This document shows, one piece after another, positions 23,947 to 32,587 of a stretch of DNA of 64,000 nt (within the stretch, counting starts at the first letter, position 1; every line of letters starts with the position of its first letter). The stretch is from contig NZ_JABKKJ010000013.1 in assembly GCF_013166515.1 (NCBI RefSeq), positions 1 to 64,000 on the forward strand, in the 5' to 3' direction. The position numbers and the translations under genes are program-made. The notes beneath the pieces are model-generated. The model was not told where the DNA came from, did no database searches, and was given only the letters and a program-made list of their open reading frames with translations. Origin of the DNA: Xylanibacter caecicola (GTDB lineage Bacteria; Bacteroidota; Bacteroidia; Bacteroidales; Bacteroidaceae).

Positions 23947-25227
23947 ATGGACAGATTGGAACGTATACTTAGAGATCAAAGAGAAGAGTTGTCGGCAACC
24001 GATTATTCTGTATTGGTATCACGCGATGAAGAAAGCGATATAGATTTGAAAAGTAACCTCGCACAGATTATTATCGGCGTGCGGCGCTGCGGCAAGTCTA
24101 CACTGTGTCAAAAGGTTCTTATGCAAAGTGCCGTCAAATTCGCATACGTGAACTTTGATGATGAATATCTGTCTGACTTGAAAGCAGATAAACTGAACGA
24201 TGTTCTTGAAACGTTGTATCGTATTTATGGCTCGTTTACCCATCTGTTTATGGATGAGATACAGAATATTCCCAAATGGCATTTTTTTGTCAACCGTTTG
24301 TTGCGTCAAGGATTACATCTTGTTCTTACCGGCAGTAACGCCAATCTGTTGAGTGGCGAACTTGCCACACATCTCACGGGGCGTTACAACGAAATACGTC
24401 TGTTCCCTTTTTCTTTCAAAGAATATTGTACGGCAAAAAATATACCTACCGAGGCACTTACAACAAAAGCCGGCGGTTTGGTGCTTCATGCCCTCGACGC
24501 ATATCTGTTGTGTGGTGGCTTTCCTGAGTTCCTGCATATAACACAACAAGAACCATATATAAACTCGTTGTTAACGGCAATCATATCTAAAGATATTTGT
24601 CAGCGTTATAATGTGCGTTATAAAAAGACGTTGCAGCAGATGGCAAATGGTATACTCGATCATTTCTGCCAGGAATTGTCATACCGTAAATTGCAGAACG
24701 ATTATCAATTAAGCTCCATACATACGGCAAAAAACTACGTTTCTTATCTTGACAATGCCTATCTCATACGCCTTGTTCCCAAATATTCGTTCAAAAGTAT
24801 TGAGCGTCAGAATCAGCGCAAGGCATATTCCATAGACAATGCGTTTTTGACAAATCGTGACGAAGCTTTGCAAACAGAAAGTCTTGGGTGGCGGCTTGAG
24901 AATGTCATTGCCATTGAAATTTTACGGCGTATGCGTCATGCCACGCAGCAGTTGTATTATTTGCGTGAACACAAAAATTATGAAGTTGATTTTGTTGTCG
25001 TAGACCGCAATAGCGTGATAGAACTCATCCAAGTGACATACGACTTCATTTCTCCGAAAACCAAACTTTACAACAGGGAGATTGGGGGATTGCTGAAAGG
25101 TTCGGCTGCAACAGGCTGCACTTCCCTTACATTGGTCATGATGTATGGCGAAGCCGGTAATATCACCATTGACGGGAAGACCATCCGCTGCGTGCTTGCC
25201 CATGACTGGCTTCTCTGCAGGGTATGA
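23947..25227 (+). CDS. AAA+ ATPase with DUF4143 domain (second)
   Basis: A 426-residue protein: Walker A IIGVRRCGKSTLCQ (about residues 39-52), Walker B LFMDEIQNIPKW (about 98-109), sensor LVLTGSNANLLSGEL, and the LTGRYNEIRLFPFSFKEYC block. The C-terminal DUF4143/nuclease-like core is LREHKNYEVDFVVVD followed by VIELIQVTYD, where the usual E-x-K lysine is replaced (IQV). It is only distantly similar to the first ATPase, so this is not a recent duplication. Its own promoter precedes it. The 3' end is convergent with the acetyltransferase, 12 bases apart. Confidence 0.85.
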   Translation: MDRLERILRDQREELSATDYSVLVSRDEESDIDLKSNLAQIIIGVRRCGKSTLCQKVLMQSAVKFAYVNFDDEYLSDLKADKLNDVLETLYRIYGSFTHLFMDEIQNIPKWHFFVNRLLRQGLHLVLTGSNANLLSGELATHLTGRYNEIRLFPFSFKEYCTAKNIPTEALTTKAGGLVLHALDAYLLCGGFPEFLHITQQEPYINSLLTAIISKDICQRYNVRYKKTLQQMANGILDHFCQELSYRKLQNDYQLSSIHTAKNYVSYLDNAYLIRLVPKYSFKSIERQNQRKAYSIDNAFLTNRDEALQTESLGWRLENVIAIEILRRMRHATQQLYYLREHKNYEVDFVVVDRNSVIELIQVTYDFISPKTKLYNREIGGLLKGSAATGCTSLTLVMMYGEAGNITIDGKTIRCVLAHDWLLCRV

Positions 25228-25239
25228 CGGAAAGGACTA

Positions 25240-25794
25240 TTATTCTTTCAACTCCCTTCTCTTTATGAATCGGGCAGGATTGCCCCCAACGACAGTCCAA
25301 GGTTCAACATCTTTATATACTGATGCTGTTGCACCCACCACCGCACTTTCGCCTATCTCCACGCCCATGCCTATAAAGGCACGTGTGCCTACCCAAGCCT
25401 TCTTGCGCAAAACGATAGGTGCAACCACCAGCCCGCTGTCTGCGGTATTCATGTGCGAGGTGTCATGACCTGCCGTGCACAGGTATGAATACTGTGACAC
25501 GACGGCGTCATCCTCTAATGTTACAAAGTCCTGATTGTAACAGATTACATCCGGCCCCAGACAAGCACGGTGACCCATGCACAGGTTCCATGGTGCCCAT
25601 ATCCTTACCGAGGCATAGACTTCGGCATCCCATTTGATGTCTGCTCCGAACAGTTTGAGCAGCGCAATGCGCCACGGGCGGAACAACTTTGTTATGAACG
25701 GGCGGAAGAATATTGCCGATGTTATGTTCCACAAAGCTCTTTTTATCTTTATCCTGTGGCTTACATATCCCGGTGTCTGTCGTTGTAATTTCAT
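25240..25794 (-). CDS. WcaF-like hexapeptide acetyltransferase
   Basis: A 184-residue left-handed beta-helix acyltransferase of the colanic-acid WcaF type. The N-terminus YVSHRIKIKRALWNITSAIF and FRPFITKLFRPWRIALLKLF is typical of the family. Hexapeptide coils follow (ASVRIWAPWNLCMGHRACLG; LEDDAVVSQYSYLC; VGTRAFIGMGVEIGESAVVG), with the catalytic His in LCTAGHDTSH (about residue 110). It probably O-acetylates a sugar of the exopolysaccharide. It lies downstream of the glycosyltransferase at 26023-27168 on the same strand, across a 228-base repeat-bearing spacer. Confidence 0.9.
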   Translation of the reverse strand: MKLQRQTPGYVSHRIKIKRALWNITSAIFFRPFITKLFRPWRIALLKLFGADIKWDAEVYASVRIWAPWNLCMGHRACLGPDVICYNQDFVTLEDDAVVSQYSYLCTAGHDTSHMNTADSGLVVAPIVLRKKAWVGTRAFIGMGVEIGESAVVGATASVYKDVEPWTVVGGNPARFIKRRELKE

Positions 25795-25835
25795 TTTAAG
25801 TAAGTTATTTATATGTTTTTTCAGTGTTTTCTATG

Positions 25836-25920
25836 TTCTATGGTGCCAATTTTTTATGATTTTCCTTGTTTTAAGGTGCCATTTTTTTAAAATTTATCAG
25901 TTCCTAAGGTGCCAATAAAT
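25836..25920. repeat. 33-bp-period GGTGCCA array
   Basis: GGTGCCA occurs at 25842, 25875 and 25908, exactly 33 bp apart. The preceding T-rich words (TTCTATGGTGCC, TTTTAAGGTGCC, TCCTAAGGTGCC) are also alike. It fills the spacer between the acetyltransferase and the GT4 gene. A farther inverted partner (CGCACCATTTTATTGGTGTC) lies near 25975. Confidence 0.85.
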
Positions 25921-26022
25921 TCATTTTTATTATATTTTTACCTGTTAATCAATGAGATATAGACATGAGTATCGCACCATTTTATTGGTGTCATGTCGCA
26001 GGCATTATCATGCTATTGGGCA

Positions 26023-27168
26023 TTACTCATAAACAAAATCGGGCTTGTCACCCTTGCCGGTAAGCCACTCGTACAGTTCAATCATTTTCCTTGCCGATGC
26101 GTCCCATGTGAAATCGCGGCAGACAAGCTCATATCCGTTCTGTCCCATTCGTATGCGCTCATCGTCTGTCATGGCGATAAATCTTGCCAGTCCTTCCTTT
26201 ATCGATGCCACATTGTCTTCTATACGTATTGCCGCTCCGGTATCATAGCCCTCGGGCAGGTGACATCCCGGCGTGATGATTACAGGTTTCTTCCATGCCC
26301 ATGCCTCCAGTACCGTCATAGGCAGTCCTTCGCCGTGCGAGGGTAGTATGTATCCGTCGGCACAGGCATACATCCGCTGCTTGTCCTCGCCGAACAGTCC
26401 GCCATGAAACACCACCATATCCTCCATGCCGTTGTCTTTCACGATACGCTCCAGTTCCGCCCGGCAGTTCTCATGGTCCCATCCCACGAGGTCTGTCTGC
26501 CAGCCGTCGAGCAGTGCCGGACGCTGCCTCTTTATTTCCGCCAGGGCACGAAGCAGCATGTCAACACCTTTTTTCCTGTGCAGCCTCCCCAGATATAGCA
26601 GATGTCTCTTGTTGTCTGTCCTTTCAATTTCCGATCGGTAGTCCGGCAGATTTATTCCGTTGGGTATCACCGCCACCGGTTGTTTCAGCCCGTATGCCCT
26701 TATATCTTCCATCTCTTTCAGACACAAGGCATGCCAGCAGTCCACCGCCTCAAGGCTTTTTTGCAGGAATGCCTTTGCGATGATGCGTTTCGCCATGCCC
26801 TGATTTCCGATGATGTAAGGGTCGAGCATGCCGTGTGGAGTGCATACTATCGGTTCCTTGCGGCGTTTTTTCCATGTGCTCATCAACAGCTGTGGCCAGC
26901 GCCACAGGGCTTCCATGTGCAGTATGTCCGCTTCGGCGGCAAGCATAGCCTTGCCCACCTTGTGTGAGTATAGCATCGGTCCTGCCTTGAACAGCCTTAC
27001 CGGCAACCCTTGCCATGACGGCAGGTCCTCTTCCACATATCGGTCCTCGAACGACAGCACTTTCAGCCTGTGCCCGTTGAAGTTTATGTTGGTGAACAGG
27101 TCGCGCACGGCATCGAGCACTCCGCCTGCCGTGCGGGTTACGGAGGGTGTAAAAACAAGTATGTTCAT
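26023..27168 (-). CDS. Family 4 glycosyltransferase
   Basis: A 381-residue GT-B glycosyltransferase. The N-domain shows PSVTRTAGGVLDAVRDLF and CTPHGMLDPYIIGNQ. The C-domain shows IPNGINLPDY, LLYLGRLHRKKGVDMLLRAL, VVFHGGLFGEDKQRMYACAD and the donor-binding EX7E motif in PSHGEGLPMTVLEAWAWKKP. This matches WcaI/RfaB-like retaining enzymes that build exopolysaccharides. It stands at the left edge of the VapE block and is probably transcribed with the acetyltransferase downstream. Confidence 0.92.
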   Translation of the reverse strand: MNILVFTPSVTRTAGGVLDAVRDLFTNINFNGHRLKVLSFEDRYVEEDLPSWQGLPVRLFKAGPMLYSHKVGKAMLAAEADILHMEALWRWPQLLMSTWKKRRKEPIVCTPHGMLDPYIIGNQGMAKRIIAKAFLQKSLEAVDCWHALCLKEMEDIRAYGLKQPVAVIPNGINLPDYRSEIERTDNKRHLLYLGRLHRKKGVDMLLRALAEIKRQRPALLDGWQTDLVGWDHENCRAELERIVKDNGMEDMVVFHGGLFGEDKQRMYACADGYILPSHGEGLPMTVLEAWAWKKPVIITPGCHLPEGYDTGAAIRIEDNVASIKEGLARFIAMTDDERIRMGQNGYELVCRDFTWDASARKMIELYEWLTGKGDKPDFVYE

Positions 27169-27358
27169 GTCAGTTTTATGGTAATTAACGTAAATAAAAT
27201 CCTTGCAGGCACTCCGCCGCCCGACCTGTATGCTTCATGTCTGCAAGGAAACTTCAGGTTGATACTTTATCCTTTTTGCCAAACCGATATACTGTGGGTG
27301 TTGCTGCGAATGGTGTATCACGTCATTCTGCCATGATGCCCTTGGCACCGGTGTGTGC

Positions 27359-27377
27359 TGCCTGTCGGGCAGGCAGT
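27359..27377. repeat. Small GC-rich hairpin
   Basis: CTGCCTG and CAGGCAG flank a 5-nt loop in the 240-base spacer between the GT4 gene and the small gene at 27409-27846. No T-run follows. Apart from it I see nothing in this spacer. Confidence 0.5.
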
Positions 27378-27408
27378 CTGTATGCCGGATTTTCTTAAGG
27401 TATAAAGG

Positions 27409-27846
27409 TCACGTAATGTCGTTTCCCGAAAGATACTGCTCCTTTTCGATAGCATCGGCGATATCCTCCCGTATACCTTTTGGAACCGGTATTCTGGCAT
27501 TTACCACCGCCATCATGTCGTCATGTATCATACGGTACTCTTCTGTGTTCCGTGACGCACTCCATTCTTGAATCGGTATTATAAGAAGCAGAGATCTGAA
27601 TATGCCCATTACCGTTTCAAACTTCAAAGAACTGTCCGGGTGGAAGCGGTTCAGTTTTGCCACGGTACGGGGATTGATATGTAGCTTCTGGGAGAACGAA
27701 AGGTCAGAAGTGAGCTTCCATCTTACTCTGATCTTGTAGATCAGGTCTGCTGCCGTTACCAGCCACAGACTGTTGCTCCTTGCTGTCTTTAACTCTCCGT
27801 TCATGATCCCAGGAAATAAAATGTATTCCTGTGGATTGAAGCCCAT
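27409..27846 (-). CDS. Hypothetical protein, possible DNA-binding regulator
   Basis: A 145-residue protein I do not recognise. The middle (LSFSQKLHINPRTVAKLNRF, about residues 49-68) reads like a recognition helix pair of a lambda-repressor-type helix-turn-helix. The rest is mixed helix; the C-terminus is acidic (IADAIEKEQYLSGND). It is divergent from VapE with about 160 bases between the two starts, the usual place for a regulator of the block. No signal peptide or membrane segment. The HTH reading is an inference from pattern only. Confidence 0.5.
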   Translation of the reverse strand: MGFNPQEYILFPGIMNGELKTARSNSLWLVTAADLIYKIRVRWKLTSDLSFSQKLHINPRTVAKLNRFHPDSSLKFETVMGIFRSLLLIIPIQEWSASRNTEEYRMIHDDMMAVVNARIPVPKGIREDIADAIEKEQYLSGNDIT

Positions 27847-28004
27847 GTACGGTATAATGATCCCTGTTTAAATTAAGTTAAAGCAGCGTTAAGAAGTGTA
27901 ACGGATTATGTACTGCATACGAGTACATAATTGTTAAATTCGGATGGGTTAGCTTTGCATAAGTGAAACCTGAATATTATTGTTTGTTTTTAAAAGTTGT
28001 TGTT

Positions 28005-30113
28005 ATGAATGAAAAAAGCAATCCTTTGAGCCTCTCACTGTTCAAGACTTTGTCAAGCACAGTCCCCGAGCCTGTTACATGGGAGCATATCGTAGACACG
28101 ATACGCGGCGGCAGCCTTAAGCCGTGTTGTGATGAATACCGCCGGCTTGCCATGCTCTGTCGCGGAAAGTCGGGCGAAGAAGAGAAGCGCATAAAGTCTG
28201 CCATGAGCGGCATCAAGCGCTCCGTGCCTGCATTTGTCGCCTCCGTAGAGGTTTGCGGCGGTCGTTCCGGCGAGTGCGTACGTGGATATACGGGTTATGT
28301 GATGGTGGATATAGACCATATTCCTGCGGAGAGATTTGCTGCGGCAGAGCGTGCCGTCAAGTCCGATCCTCATGCCTTTCTTGCATATATCACGCTTTCG
28401 GGCTGCGGACTGCGTGTCATTGCCCGTGCGTCGTGTGCTGTTACGGCAGATAATTTCCGCCGGGTGTGGAATGCCGTAAACGGATATTTTGCGGAAGTGG
28501 CGGGCGTGGCACCCGACCGTCAGTGCTCCAACGCCACCCGTATGTCGTGTCTGAGCCACGACCCTTGTGCCATGTACAATCCCGATTCTGTTCCGGTTGA
28601 AGTGACTCTTAAGCCGGCAAGCCGTTCCAAGGGACGCCCGCCGAAGGTGGACAGTGCCGCCAAGGCTGCACGCAGGCTGACGGAGCAGGAGAACATAAGC
28701 TATACGGCAGGGTCGCGCAACAAGTATGTGTCGAGCTGCATATACTGGATGAACCGTTTCGGCATTCCGGCTGACCGGACGCTTGCCTGGGCTCTCGATG
28801 AGTTTTCCGACTACAATGCCGACAACGGCGGTCCCGTCGCCTCGATTGTGGGCAGCATCTATCGTCATCATGCCGATGAACACGGAACCCGACGTCTGTC
28901 GGGGCAGGGCGTACACACGGGCGGCAAACCTGCGGTGAAAGACATCGAGACGTGGATAAACGGCAGATACCGGTTGCGCAAGAACTCCATCACACAGTAT
29001 GTGGAGGTCCAGGACATTGTCTCGGCAGGAGACTTCTGCGAGATTAACGATGTTCTTGAAAACACTATATGGCGCGAGATGCAGCATGGAGGGCTCAACG
29101 TGGACATGGCTACACTGCGTACCCTCTTGCAGAGCAGCTTTGTGCCGGCATATCATCCTCTGCGCCACTATCTCGACAACCTTGCTCCGTGGGACGGCAA
29201 GACAGATCATATCGGCGCATTCCTTGCCATGGTGCACTGTCGCGGCGTTGATCCGGAGGTGTTCGACCTTTATGTCCGCCGCTGGCTTGTGGCTATGATT
29301 GCCGCCGTGCTCGGCGATTGTGTCGTAAATCATGAGATATTGGTGCTGCTCGGACGTCAGGGCACGTACAAGTCGTCGTTTATGAACAACATCCTGCCGC
29401 CATGCCTGCGCCGTTATTACTGTGTAAAGACAAACTCGCAGCGCATGACCAAGGACGATGTACTGGCGCTGACGGAGAATATTCTCATCAATATGGAGGA
29501 GATAGACTCCATGACGCGCCAGGAGGTCAACCAGCTGAAGGCAATGGTGTCCATGCCCTACGTCAACGAGCGTCCGCCATACGGGCGCAACAAGGTGCGC
29601 CTGCCGCATATAGCGTCTTTCTGCGCTACGGGAAACAATCTTCAGTTTCTTACCGACGATACGGGCAACCGCCGTTGGCTGGTGTTCGAAGTGGATCATA
29701 TAGACAACCCCTGGACTGCCGGGATAAACTATGACGGTATTTATGCACAGCTGAAATATCTTCTCGACAGCGGTTTCAAATATTGGTTCGACGGAGACGA
29801 CATTGCGGCAGTAAACGCTGTCAACCGCCGTTTCGAGACGCCGAACATGGCACGTGAGCTTATTTCCACCCATTATCGCAAACCGGGGCTTTGCGAGCCA
29901 CGTCTTTATCTGTCGTCATCGCAGATTGTGGCGCGTTTCGCACCACAGGTGAAACTCTCTCCGATGAGTGTCGGCAAATCCATGTCCGACCTTGGTTTCG
30001 CACAAGTGTGTAACCGCAACGGACGTTTCTGGGAAGTGGTGGAAGTGCCTGTATGTGACATCGGACGCAATGTTCCCGGATGTGATGATGCTACCGATGA
30101 CACTCCATTCTGA
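28005..30113 (+). CDS. VapE/VirE-family primase-helicase-like protein
   Basis: A 702-residue protein. An N-terminal BT4734/VirE_N-type primase-like domain includes GYVMVDIDHIPAERF and the FLAYITLSGCGLRVIARAS block. A central linker follows, and then a VirE/VapE P-loop domain: LLGRQGTYKSSFMNNILPP (about residues 445-465), LINMEEIDSMTRQEVNQLKA, and FCATGNNLQFLTDDTGNRRW. VapE proteins derive from phages and mobile islands, and in Bacteroides a copy lies beside many capsule loci. An ATG at 28005 gives the family start (MNEKSNPLSLSLFKTLS); a GTG at 27963 is less likely. Its GC content is higher than that of the flanking glycan genes. Confidence 0.88.
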   Translation: MNEKSNPLSLSLFKTLSSTVPEPVTWEHIVDTIRGGSLKPCCDEYRRLAMLCRGKSGEEEKRIKSAMSGIKRSVPAFVASVEVCGGRSGECVRGYTGYVMVDIDHIPAERFAAAERAVKSDPHAFLAYITLSGCGLRVIARASCAVTADNFRRVWNAVNGYFAEVAGVAPDRQCSNATRMSCLSHDPCAMYNPDSVPVEVTLKPASRSKGRPPKVDSAAKAARRLTEQENISYTAGSRNKYVSSCIYWMNRFGIPADRTLAWALDEFSDYNADNGGPVASIVGSIYRHHADEHGTRRLSGQGVHTGGKPAVKDIETWINGRYRLRKNSITQYVEVQDIVSAGDFCEINDVLENTIWREMQHGGLNVDMATLRTLLQSSFVPAYHPLRHYLDNLAPWDGKTDHIGAFLAMVHCRGVDPEVFDLYVRRWLVAMIAAVLGDCVVNHEILVLLGRQGTYKSSFMNNILPPCLRRYYCVKTNSQRMTKDDVLALTENILINMEEIDSMTRQEVNQLKAMVSMPYVNERPPYGRNKVRLPHIASFCATGNNLQFLTDDTGNRRWLVFEVDHIDNPWTAGINYDGIYAQLKYLLDSGFKYWFDGDDIAAVNAVNRRFETPNMARELISTHYRKPGLCEPRLYLSSSQIVARFAPQVKLSPMSVGKSMSDLGFAQVCNRNGRFWEVVEVPVCDIGRNVPGCDDATDDTPF

Positions 30114-30541
30114 ACGCAATTTTGTGACACTTGTAGACAGTTGTATACACTTGTTTTATAAAATACGCGAGAAATAAAAAATGGTTGTCCTTTAAAGGAA
30201 GGGTATTTTTTTAATCTGACAAAAGTTATAAGAACTAGTGTATACAAGTGTCACAAGGTTGAATTACGAGTTTGGAATTACGAATTACGAGTTTAGATTT
30301 ACGAGTTGTTCTCGCTTCGCTTCGATTATGAATTATAAATTATCAATTATGAATTATAAATTAATTCGCGTTGTTCTCGCTGCACTGCGATTATCTGTTT
30401 TTGTTGTGTAGAATGGTGTGTCAAAATAAGCATCCCCGCACGCATCGAAGAGGCGTTCGACATGTGTTAACAAATGCCTTGTTGTCTCGCCACGCAGAAT
30501 TATGAATTATAAATTATTAATTATTAATTATAAATTATCCC
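30114..30541. other. Non-coding spacer with AT-rich and CTCGCT repeats
   Basis: A 428-base spacer between VapE and DUF4248. It contains repeated AATTATAAATTAT / ATTATGAATTAT words and two copies of GTTCTCGCT followed by cgcTtcgATTAT-like sequence (near 30306 and 30370); a third copy lies at 31549. GTGTGTCAAAATAAGCA near 30416 resembles the dispersed repeat at 32393 and 52335. Around 30119-30160 and 30236-30257, related words (TTTTGTGACACTTGTA; GTGTATACAAGTGTCACAA) form an inverted pair that could make a long-range hairpin. No gene seen. Confidence 0.6.
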
Positions 30542-30724
30542 ATGAGGTCTTATACCAAGAAAGAGCTGGCACAGCTTGCAGGCGTTTCCGACCGCACCTT
30601 CAACCGTTGGATGGCGCGCCACCGCAGTGAACTGGAAGCGATGGGCGTTGGTTTGCATACCCATATACTTCCGCCAAGGGCGGTGAGATACATCTGCGAT
30701 ATATATTTCATAGACGCGGATTGA
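30542..30724 (+). CDS. DUF4248 small helix-turn-helix protein
   Basis: A 60-residue protein matching DUF4248: MRSYTKKELAQLAGVSDRTF begins a MerR/excisionase-like winged-helix fold (KKELAQLAGVS-RTFNRWM). The protein then ends with PRAVRYICDIYF. It is usual between VapE and the HU-like gene in Bacteroides capsule-associated blocks. It probably binds DNA; the target is unknown. Confidence 0.85.
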   Translation: MRSYTKKELAQLAGVSDRTFNRWMARHRSELEAMGVGLHTHILPPRAVRYICDIYFIDAD

Positions 30725-30854
30725 CATGAATACCCGCCAATTCCTGCCAAATAATGCCAACTCCTGCCAATACCCGCCAGCGCCGTTACGGCGTGTCGTA
30801 TCTTTGCATTATCAGACGGAGATATGCTGCATGAGGCTCTGAAGTATGCCGTTT

Positions 30855-30942
30855 TACAGTGCAAAGTTACGCACTTAAGGCGCCAAAGTTACGTACTTTA
30901 CGAGGTAAAACAGCGCACATTGCAGGCTGAAGTGGCGTACTT
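30855..30942. repeat. 22-bp-period array, four units
   Basis: The words TTACGCACTT (30867), TTACGTACTT (30889), CAGCGCACAT (30911) and TGGCGTACTT (30933) lie exactly 22 bp apart. The half-units before them (GTGCAAAG, GCGCCAAAG, GAGGTAAAA, GCAGGCTGAAG) are also related. The array ends about 50 bases before the HU-like gene. It shares its consensus with the array at 11652-11805. Confidence 0.9.
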
Positions 30943-30990
30943 CCCAAATCTGAAATATAATCTTATGTCTAACATTTAAAATTTACAGTT

Positions 30991-31431
30991 ATGTCACTAT
31001 TGTACAGAATTTACAAGAACACCAACAAGTCGTCTGCCGGTTACAACAAGTATTATGCGCGTGCCAAGCAGATTGGAGTTATCGAGACCGATGCCATTGC
31101 CGAGATTGTACAGCGCAACTGCACGGTGAAGAAGTCTGACGTTAAAGCGGTAATCGAAGAACTGGTGGAGGTGATACAGGACAAGCTCCAGGAGTCGTAC
31201 TCCGTAAAGCTGAACGGTCTGGGCACCTTCCGCCTCACACTTTCGTCCAAGCCTGCCGCGGAGGTGAAGGACTTTTCCGCGTCGAAGAACATACGTAAGG
31301 TTTGCTGCCGCTTTGCTCCCGAGCGCCGCCGCGACACCAACGGCGTTACAACGCGCGCCCTCTGCACCGGAACGCGCCTTGCCGAATATGACGAGCGCGT
31401 GAAGACGGAAGAGAGCGAAGGCAATTCATAA
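30991..31431 (+). CDS. HU-like DNA-binding protein
   Basis: A 146-residue HU/IHF-related protein of the longer Bacteroidota type. The core DAIAEIVQRNCTVKKSDVKA and VIEELVEVIQDKLQESYSVK is the helical dimerisation part; LNGLGTFRLTLSSKPA is the beta-arm base. A basic tail follows (CRFAPERRRD). Such proteins occur next to amidase genes in Bacteroides capsule loci. It probably bends DNA, but whether it acts on the chromosome generally or on the block is unknown. AT-rich repeats follow its stop codon. Confidence 0.88.
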   Translation: MSLLYRIYKNTNKSSAGYNKYYARAKQIGVIETDAIAEIVQRNCTVKKSDVKAVIEELVEVIQDKLQESYSVKLNGLGTFRLTLSSKPAAEVKDFSASKNIRKVCCRFAPERRRDTNGVTTRALCTGTRLAEYDERVKTEESEGNS

Positions 31432-31601
31432 TTCATAATTTATAATTTATAATTGATAATGCGGGGGCAAGTAATAATTAATAGTTTACAATTTATAATT
31501 GTAGTTGCTTCTTTTGCTGTTCCTGTATTATCAATTATGAATTACGAATTGTTCTCGCTACGCTGCAATTATGAATTATGAATTATAAATTATGAATTCT
31601 C

Positions 31602-31781
31602 ATGAGAATATTTGTCGCCGCCCTCCTCGTAATTTTCGGCATCGCACTTATCATTGCCGCATTTGTTGTTCCTCCTATGGGCCTCATAGACCCTACGGTG
31701 CTCACCGCCTATGGCGAGACGCTCACCTTTGCCGGGGCACTGTTCGGCATAGACAGCCACTACCGCAACCGTAATAAGTAG
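31602..31781 (+). CDS. Small membrane protein, holin-like in size and position
   Basis: A 59-residue ORF. The start reads MRIFVAALLVIFGIALIIAA then FVVPPMGLIDP, and it ends at TAG 31779-31781 with LTFAGALFGIDSHYRNRNK. The N-terminal 24 residues form one clear membrane helix. A second, weaker hydrophobic stretch lies around residues 37-50, and the tail is basic. It lies 39 bases before the amidase on the same strand. Small two-helix membrane proteins before an amidase are typical of holins, but no family match can be claimed; it could equally be a membrane anchor or regulator. Confidence 0.7.
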   Translation: MRIFVAALLVIFGIALIIAAFVVPPMGLIDPTVLTAYGETLTFAGALFGIDSHYRNRNK

Positions 31782-31820
31782 ATGTCCGAAACAATTGTCT
31801 TACAATAAAAAATAAACGTA

Positions 31821-32270
31821 ATGAGACGAATAACACTTATCATCATCCACTGCAGCGCCACGCGCTGCAACCGCCGGTACACCTTCGACCGGTGCCGCCG
31901 AGACCATATAAGCCACAACGGCTGGAAAGACATCGGTTATCACTATTATGTAGAGACCGACGGCAGTGTTCATCAGGGTAGGGCAGAGGCTGTTTCCGGT
32001 GCCCACTGTCGCAACCATAACGCCCACTCCATAGGTATCTGTTATGAGGGCGGTCTCGATTCCGCCGGACGTGCCGCCGACACGCGCACCGCAGCGCAAA
32101 AACGCTCGCTGCTTGGTCTTGTCAACGACCTGCGCCGCCGCTATCCCCGTGCCATCGTCATGGGACACCGTGACCTCTCGCCCGACCTTGACGGCAACGG
32201 GCTTGTCACTCCCAACGAGTATATCAAGCAGTGTCCGTGCTTTGATGCCATGCACGAGTACGGAAAATAA
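31821..32270 (+). CDS. N-acetylmuramoyl-L-alanine amidase (Amidase_2)
   Basis: A 149-residue zinc amidase. The zinc site is formed by the His of LIIIHCSATRC (residue 11), the His in SGAHCRNHNAHSIGICYEGG and the Cys/His-like position in YIKQCPCFDAMHEYG. YHYYVETDGSVHQGR and VMGHRDLSPDL are characteristic of phage-type endolysins and of PGRP-like amidases. It cleaves the lactyl-Ala bond of peptidoglycan. It has no signal peptide, as in phage endolysins that need a holin, which fits the small membrane protein just upstream. Such amidases are usual in the capsule-linked blocks of Bacteroides. Confidence 0.92.
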   Translation: MRRITLIIIHCSATRCNRRYTFDRCRRDHISHNGWKDIGYHYYVETDGSVHQGRAEAVSGAHCRNHNAHSIGICYEGGLDSAGRAADTRTAAQKRSLLGLVNDLRRRYPRAIVMGHRDLSPDLDGNGLVTPNEYIKQCPCFDAMHEYGK

Positions 32271-32587
32271 TTAATAATTAATAATTTATAATTTATAATG
32301 GAATTGAGATTATGAACAATCGCTTTGGTCGTGTTCCTTTTGGGACAGATTTTTCACTTCGTTCAACACCCCGTCTTGTATTTGTCCGCATGAGGGTGTG
32401 TCAAAACAAGCAATCACCCGCGTAGGGACATATGCTTGTATTTGTCCGCACGATTACAATATTTAATGTTGTTGCGGACCATTAAGGACAATTTATAATC
32501 TTGTTCAAATGCGTTACTGTATACAGACTATTGTCTTAACTCCTTAACTTCCTAACTCCTTAACTCCTAATTAAAAACTCCTAAAAA
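32271..32587. other. Non-coding spacer with dispersed repeats
   Basis: A 317-base spacer between amidase and lipoprotein. It holds AATTATAAATTTATAAT words, two copies of CTTGTATTTGTCCGCA (near 32371 and 32433), and GAGGGTGTGTCAAAACAAGC...GTAGGGACATATG (32392-32440). The latter recurs on the other strand at 52335-52378. No gene was recognised. Confidence 0.6.

Noticed and set aside
28053..29873. 606-residue open frame on the minus strand opposite VapE
   Set aside because: It lies wholly inside the VapE gene, has no recognisable domains and is rich in Arg/His/Ala as expected of a shadow of GC-rich coding sequence.
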